Below are positions 57,786 to 64,000 of a stretch of 64,000 nucleotides of DNA, piece by piece. The first letter of the stretch is position 1, and every line of letters starts with the position of its first letter. The notes below the pieces were generated by a model. It saw only the letters and a program-made list of their open reading frames with translations. It was not told where the DNA came from and did no database searches. This DNA comes from Culex pipiens pallens (taxonomy: Eukaryota; Arthropoda; Insecta; Diptera; Culicidae). The stretch lies in the NCBI RefSeq assembly GCF_016801865.2, contig NC_068938.1, positions 17,524,452-17,588,451 of the forward strand, in the 5' to 3' direction. The position numbers were made by a program, and so were the translations under genes.

Positions 57786-60700
57786 TATAAATTGAGAAAA
57801 AAATTGCAACTGATTTGACAAAAAACTAAATTTTCCAGAGAACCCCATTTTGTTGTTGTTCAACAACTCAGCAAAACACGCGTTCGCGCGTTCACACTTG
57901 GCTTCAACAGTTGGCCCGAAGAGAACGTGAATTTCAAGCAAACTCCGCTCATGCGTTACATCTAAACCCGAAGGGAAGGTAAACAAAAACCTGGGGCGAG
58001 GGTACTGAGCAAAGAATTTGAGCGATTTTCTTGATCTTGACGTACGAGGACCTCCCCCAACCCCCTGTTTTATAACGCTTTTGTGATTGTAACAGCCAGG
58101 AATTTTGAATGAAACGCCTTCTGGGAATTTGTTTTTGGGGCCGGTGTAATATGGTTGTCACCAGCAGTGTTGCTCTGGGTTACCAATTACGGGGAAATGT
58201 AACGGGAGATTTCGTCAGGAGGAAAATCAAACGAGGTGGTATTTCGGATTGAATAGTGTCAATTGAAGTCAAGTTGCGGTTAAATTTTAAATCTGTGTAG
58301 TTATTAAATCAACTTTATCTTATTTTTTTGTGACTCTTTTTAAACGAGATCTTCTAATTTCCCGTCCCAGAAAAATAAAATTCCGGCAATTCGTGGGATT
58401 TCCAGAAAAAAATACCCTTTTTTATTTCCAGAGAAATTAGTAAATTTCCCGAAAATTCACGAATTTTAAGCGACTATATAAATCCTCCAAACTTTTTGGC
58501 TTTTTTGTAATGTCATGGTTTATTTCAGAAAAAAAAATATTTCTGAAGCATTCACAGCTGGGAATAGATCTTGCTTATTTGTTGGGGAACAAAAATTAGG
58601 CTGTTGCAAATATTTTTCAATGTTTACCCTCCATTTCAAAATCATTCCCGAAAATCAAGGGGCAAAACAATTTTTTTTTTCAAAAAATTGAAAGCTATTC
58701 AAATTGCATTTTCGTGCATATAAAATCATATTTTACATGTCTGGGATTGATCAAAAATAATCTAAATTTATGTGGGTTTTCAATGCATCGCAAAAAGTTT
58801 GTTTGCATCGAAATAAAATCTTGAATATTTTGAAGATGCTTGCAAAACAAATCGACAGGTGTAAAATGCACTTTTAATTACATTTTTCTTTCAATTGTCA
58901 ATACCACGGCTTGATTTTTTTTTAAATTTGTTGAAAACTTTTCGTTTATCGGGAATTTTGATACCCCATGAAATTGGATGCTCTAGTTTAAGGCTCTGGA
59001 AGGCATCATTCCGAATTGGCCATTTGGCGGCCATGTTTGGTTTAGAAAAACATTCAAATCTTGATTCAGAATGTTTCAATCAAAAAACGGTTTTCTTTGT
59101 ATTGTTTGTAGAAGCATTTTACATATAGTGATTATTTTTTCATTTCAATTTACTATTTCTGGACCCTGAATTCAGAAACACCATTGACAGCCATTGCCTC
59201 AAAAGTGAAATCTCACCTTAACCTGATTAATAAAAAAAAAAACAATTTGCTTGTCTCTATGAATACAGTTTGATAAATCACTTTGCCATATTTCAAGCTA
59301 ATACTTATTTATTTTTTTCAAATAGTCCTTTGTTACAAAAAAGGAAATAAAACTGCATGTGATTTATTTTTATGAAATGCTACAGTAATGTCAAACAAAA
59401 ACTAAAAAAATTGTTTAGAAATTTGTTGTTGCCCAAAGAAGAAAATAAATGGCCTCAAAAATTTATTGTTTCTTCTGATTTTAATTCTGATTTACATAGT
59501 GAATCCTGAACAGAAAAAATATGGTAATGATTAATTTAGAAATCGTGAAATAATGTGTAATTTTCAATGAGGAACTGATGTTTTTTTTATCAGTTTCTGT
59601 TGGATTTTTCAGTTAAGTAATTAATAATATGTGTGTATATACCAGTGATTCCCGACCTTTATTTATTCATTCCCCCTTGGCTGAGTATCAAGAAATTAAT
59701 TCAGCCCACCCTGTTACATTTTGCTAATTGATATAATTTTTCACAGCATTTTTTACATTATCATTATTCATACCATTTACACTGGCAAATATTTACAAAA
59801 AAATAAGCATTTTAAGCCTCCTTTACATTACCTGCTCACACCTGGAATGCTGAAACTCTCGAAAAATATTTGGCAATATATTTTTTTCAATGTTTCTGTC
59901 TATAGAAAATGCAACACTTACAGTTTTATTTTTTATCAATTACTTTTGTAAATAAACTAAGTAATAATTTGATACTCAATTATTTTTCAAAGCCATATCA
60001 ATGCTAAAAAAAGGGGGACTCTCAGAAATAAATGTAAATTATGTTCTCAAAAATCAAATCAACCTTTAAAATATATTTTTTAAGGAAAAAAATAACAGTT
60101 TAAAATGAATTAAAATTTAATTAATTTTCTTAAAAAAAATTATCATTGCAATAAACAAAAAAAAAATCTGAATGTAATTCAACGTCAAAATCCTGATATG
60201 CCATGATGCTTTTCCCCCATCTGCATTGTTTTCCTCGAAAACAGTTTGTTGAATAAGAATAATATTGCACTGTTTGTTTCACTGCTTATCTAACATAGTC
60301 ATGTGACGGCATCTTCTGAAAAATGGGCGTGGCCAACCATTCTATAAATAACCTCAGGTTTTCTCGCTTTGTTACACAAATGTTATCGGAGTACAGGTTA
60401 TATAACTGATATTCAACAAACATATTCAACTTGACATTGCGTGTTGTTAGGTGGTGTAAATTTGTACGTGAGGTATTTATAGTTTCAATTATGTTTATTT
60501 ATCGAAGATTGCAATAATTTTAATTGTTGACCGATTATTTATAAAAATATCGCCGGTAAAAGCTACGAAAAATATCAGCTTACGGAATTCATGATAGAAA
60601 AAACAACAAATTAAAATCACACCAATTTTCAATATTACTCCGTGGTACGGTAATCGAAATGACAGTTGAAACGGTTTGTTATAACAAAGTTACATAATGG

Positions 60701-63700
60701 AGTTATAAAAACTGACTTGAAACAAACTTATATAACTTTATTTCCAATGACAGCCTTTTCTGGAGTTAAGTTGTATAAATAGCTCACTGCAGTATAACAA
60801 AGCTGACAGCAGCCTTCTTATTGACGTTTAGGCCAGCTTGTTTACTATGAAGCCTCGTGGAGAGATGTGGAAGCGCGCCTGGACCTGCCGTGGAGATAAC
60901 AACAAGTCGTCGAAGTCATCTTATCGAATCTTGGGAAAGACGAAGTTCTTCAAAAAAATGAAAATCTAAAAGTTCGCCATGAAGAGGGTTTCACATGAAT
61001 CACAGTTAAAGAGCGCGAAAATATTATTTTATTTTTTTTATGCAATTTTTTTCTAAACAAATCGGCCAGAAACAAGCGTACTAAAATAGTCAGAGATACT
61101 ATTCATATTGGCTTCGTCGTTGATTGAAATTCTGATAAGAACCGTTTGTTTACATGTAAGTTGGGTAACGGTTAGACAACTGTTTTCAATCTATCTTTCC
61201 TTTTCAGTGTGCGCCTTGATTTGACAGCACAGCCGTTAACCACGCCCCCTTTTTTCGTTGAATCTCTTGTTAGCTAGCACAGTGTTGTCAGATACATTTG
61301 TACAACTTACTCTGATAACTTGCATCTTATTCTGGCAAGTTATACAACAGAAAAAAGTGCGCTTTTTCCAATGCACAGGAGTTGTAGAACAAGTTGTGGT
61401 AACGAGGCCGTTCGGTTATACAACCAGTTAGGAAATACGTTTATCTGACAAAGTATGTTGCTTGGGTAAGAACGATTTGAAAAATCTCAAACAGTTTCAT
61501 TTAAAAGATTTGACTGAAAGGATATCCACATAAAATTATCAAATGAAATTTAATTATTTTTTTAATTAAATTATTTTATTTGAATAAGAAATTTCCACTG
61601 AATCTAATTTCAATGAGGACTGCAGCTTTGAAAAGAAAAAAAAATATTTGTTTCCAGAAATTTTGAACAATTTAGAAACATATTCAGTGGTCAAACATCA
61701 TAATTTTCTACATTTTCTAATTCGTAATAATTTTTATGTGAAAAAAGTTAATTTAAAAACGTAATTATTTTTCCCTTCTGCCACTTTTCAAATGAATATT
61801 TTTGTGTCATTTTATATGAACAGCTGCCAAAACTATATAAGCCATATAAAAAAATACTTATAGAATAAAATTCTGGAATTTGGGAAGAATTGCTCATGTA
61901 AAGAATAATAAAAATTGCGTTCTAATATTTTTTTTCTGAGCTATAAATTATGCACTGAAAAAAATTCGATAAACAACAACAACTTAAATCATTACTATGT
62001 TGAACACCAACAAAACCGGCAGTTTGTCCTTGGAGCGAGTACAATTTTGTTTACCTTTCTGTAACGATAAATAAATCTCGTAATTGCACCTGCGATAGTA
62101 CACATTCTGCTGCTCGTTATGTACTCAGAGCATTGCTAACAACCTGTTGTGAGTGAGTTGACCGTTGGCAAGTCCATATGTCCGAACCAACTCTCTTTCC
62201 CACGTGGGCACCCCCAAACAAACATCCTTCACCTTGCAGAGTGAAAATTTTCCTTTGACGTGATTAAATGTAGTCACAACTGAAAAGTGCGAAATTGAAG
62301 CAACTTCGACGCAATATTTGCCGTCAAAGATAATCAGCTCTCGCTGAAGTTGTTTTGGCAAAATTTCTAATTAATTGTTTGATATTTTTTGGCGCCGAGT
62401 TTTCCTCCCATTTGATGAGGGGGGCGGGGTGGTGGAAATTGGAGACACTTTCATCCCCAACCACCCACCAGAGATTCACAATTTGTGGTAAACTTTTACG
62501 TTTCGATGGTGGTTTGCTTTCGAGAGCTGTTGGGTAAATATTTATCTATTTTGCGTTGGAATGAAAGAGCAGTTGACCTAGCGGGGGTTGGGGGTGGATG
62601 GAATTTAACGTCACGTGCTCTCAAAACAACGCAACGGCGAGCGTCATTAAGGATTTGGTTCGCGGTGTCAATTTTTTAGCGTGGCAACAGGTTTCTAATT
62701 ACGTTAAAGGAGGATGAATTTCTGAGAGGGGCCATTCATGATTTTCTCTTGATAAATTGTCATTTATCCCAAAAACTATTTTTCATGAAGTAGATTATTG
62801 TTAAGAGTAAAAATTGTACAATAAAAATTACATAATTTATGGCCAACCCCGTCCCCGACTCACTCGAAGCAAACACCGTTCAAGTGTGAAAAAAGCTTCT
62901 GCCTAGCTTTTCCCATTCACGTGGTTGAGCTTCGCAGCGAAAGCTACGTGCTACGTGAATGTTTCACCTTGATTTACCTGCGTCGCTGTTCTGCCCGGGT
63001 GATATGAGCATTATGTAAATTGATATCAACAAACAAGTGACTGACTCCCACCGGGCTGTGACTCAAACGGGTAACAAGGCTACCCCCAGATTCCCAAATT
63101 ACTTTTTGTGCTAAAAAATTATAATTTTAAAAAATATCCGTTTTGATTAACAAACTAAATTAACATTTTCATTTTATTTATGCAAACCAGGCAACCCTAA
63201 TCCTGTTACTAAAATAACCTTCTTGGCATAATTTATGAACGGCTAGCTATAGTTGGGGCCTTAATATGATGTTGCTCGGTTGGCCATTTGGGCGGGCTTC
63301 CCTCTGGCGATAACGTCCAGGAGGAAATATTGGCACCCCATTTATCAGAGTTGATATAGTTTCGATAGGCTGTTGCTAGACGCCCAGATTTCGGTGCACA
63401 CAGGTGGAATGACGCCGCGACGCCAGCATAAAAGTTCAACGAAATGCGTGACCTTCGGTTGAGGCCTGTTTCAAGTGGGCCATTTCGGATTGATAAGAAA
63501 ATCTATTTTTGAAAAAGTCTATAAACTCGTTTGTCAATAATCTCCACCGGCGGCAATATCACGGTCAAGTTCAAAAGAAGGCCTTTCTCGGCTTTTCCTA
63601 GACAAATAAGAGGAAATGGTTGAAACGATATGTAGGTGTTGAAATACAAATAATGGTTGAAAATCGATCTGCGATAAGTATTTGTGTGACAGTTATGAAG

Positions 63701-64000
63701 AATAAAACACGTGTTCGTACGGATTCTATTTTTCCTGGTCAGAGATTAAAATAGATCCCCCGAAGACAAGATAAGATCTGGTTGACATGCATTTTTTATA
63801 TCTGTCTCAAATTCAAATATGAAGTCAAATGTGAAGATGAACTTTTCCACTCTGTTTGTAATTTTTACATAATTATGCAAATTAAAAAAAAATGTGTTAT
63901 TTTTTTCAATGCTGTAGTTTTTCTTATGTTATGAGAAAGTTTCTATCCGCGAAGAAAAAAAAAGCTGCTCCTTGATTTGCTTATTTTTTACATATTTTCA
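57786..64000. other. No gene recognised; AT-rich DNA with scattered repeat fragments
   Basis: A hAT-type 'cagtgattcccgacct' word at about 59643 has no visible partner end. A fragment of the palindromic family lies at about 61800-61860 ('gaacagctgccaaaac'). 60650-61470 holds a block with repeated 'ttatacaac' words that ends in 'gttgcttggg', likely a decayed mobile element. The short frames in this region show no homology I recognise. Confidence 0.5.

Noticed and set aside
59643..59700. hAT-type terminus 'cagtgattcccgacct'
   Set aside because: No matching inverted end or 8-bp duplication found nearby, so no element can be delimited.
60847..60969. 40-residue basic ORF (MKPRGEMWKRAW...)
   Set aside because: Short, isolated, inside a block that looks like a decayed mobile element; no conserved family recognised.
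62125..62361. 78-codon minus-strand frame
   Set aside because: Begins at TTG rather than ATG, shows no recognisable domain and has no splice or promoter support.

Overview
The window looks like nuclear DNA of a culicine mosquito, most likely Culex. This is inferred, not proven. The grounds are AT-rich sequence packed with short palindromic repeats, tRNA-headed SINEs, a Jockey/X-element type retrotransposon Gag, short (about 50-75 nt) GT-AG introns next to introns of many kilobases, and insect Kozak contexts. Nothing resembles a bacterial operon, CRISPR array, phage or complete virus.

Layout. 1-8.4 kb is a nested wreck: a palindromic repeat was entered by a minus-strand retrotransposon carrying only gag, and its gag was split by a roughly 6.4-kb element with terminal inverted repeats. 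That element is mostly a 5.3-kb array of an 8-bp unit that flips strand at about 5433. 9.7-29.7 kb holds the centrepiece: two giant coding regions on the plus strand (10100-18874, 2924 aa; 20551-29466, 2971 aa), head to tail, intronless in the coding part and clearly paralogous. Each protein is itself an ancient internal duplication. Each half has a helical domain, a HEPN-like segment and ankyrin-like repeats, and a canonical ankyrin block closes the C terminus. Only the second half keeps the catalytic HEPN pattern (RNYLAH), set in the most strictly conserved stretch of both proteins. I read them as candidate ankyrin-HEPN ribonucleases.

From 56.6 kb back to 29.7 kb a RERG/RasL11/RasL12-like small GTPase gene runs on the minus strand in four coding exons (355 aa), ending tail-to-tail with the second giant gene. 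Its 21.3-kb first intron and 4.5-kb second intron hold most of the mobile elements. These are a 246-bp tRNA-Ile-headed SINE with a 17-bp target duplication, a 5.4-kb hAT-like element with an exact 8-bp duplication, a 1.9-kb palindrome, several small MITEs, and a repeat with a long CA microsatellite. The same intron holds the first coding exon of an unidentified plus-strand gene at 45950-46108, preceded by a 17-codon upstream ORF. From 57.8 kb to the end I see no convincing gene.

How the genes may work together: the two giant proteins would be partly redundant paralogues. Ankyrin repeats would sense or bind partners and the HEPN domain would cut RNA, by analogy with vertebrate RNase L (ankyrin plus HEPN-fold nuclease). 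That role is a hypothesis from domain architecture. The GTPase gene is an unrelated neighbour.
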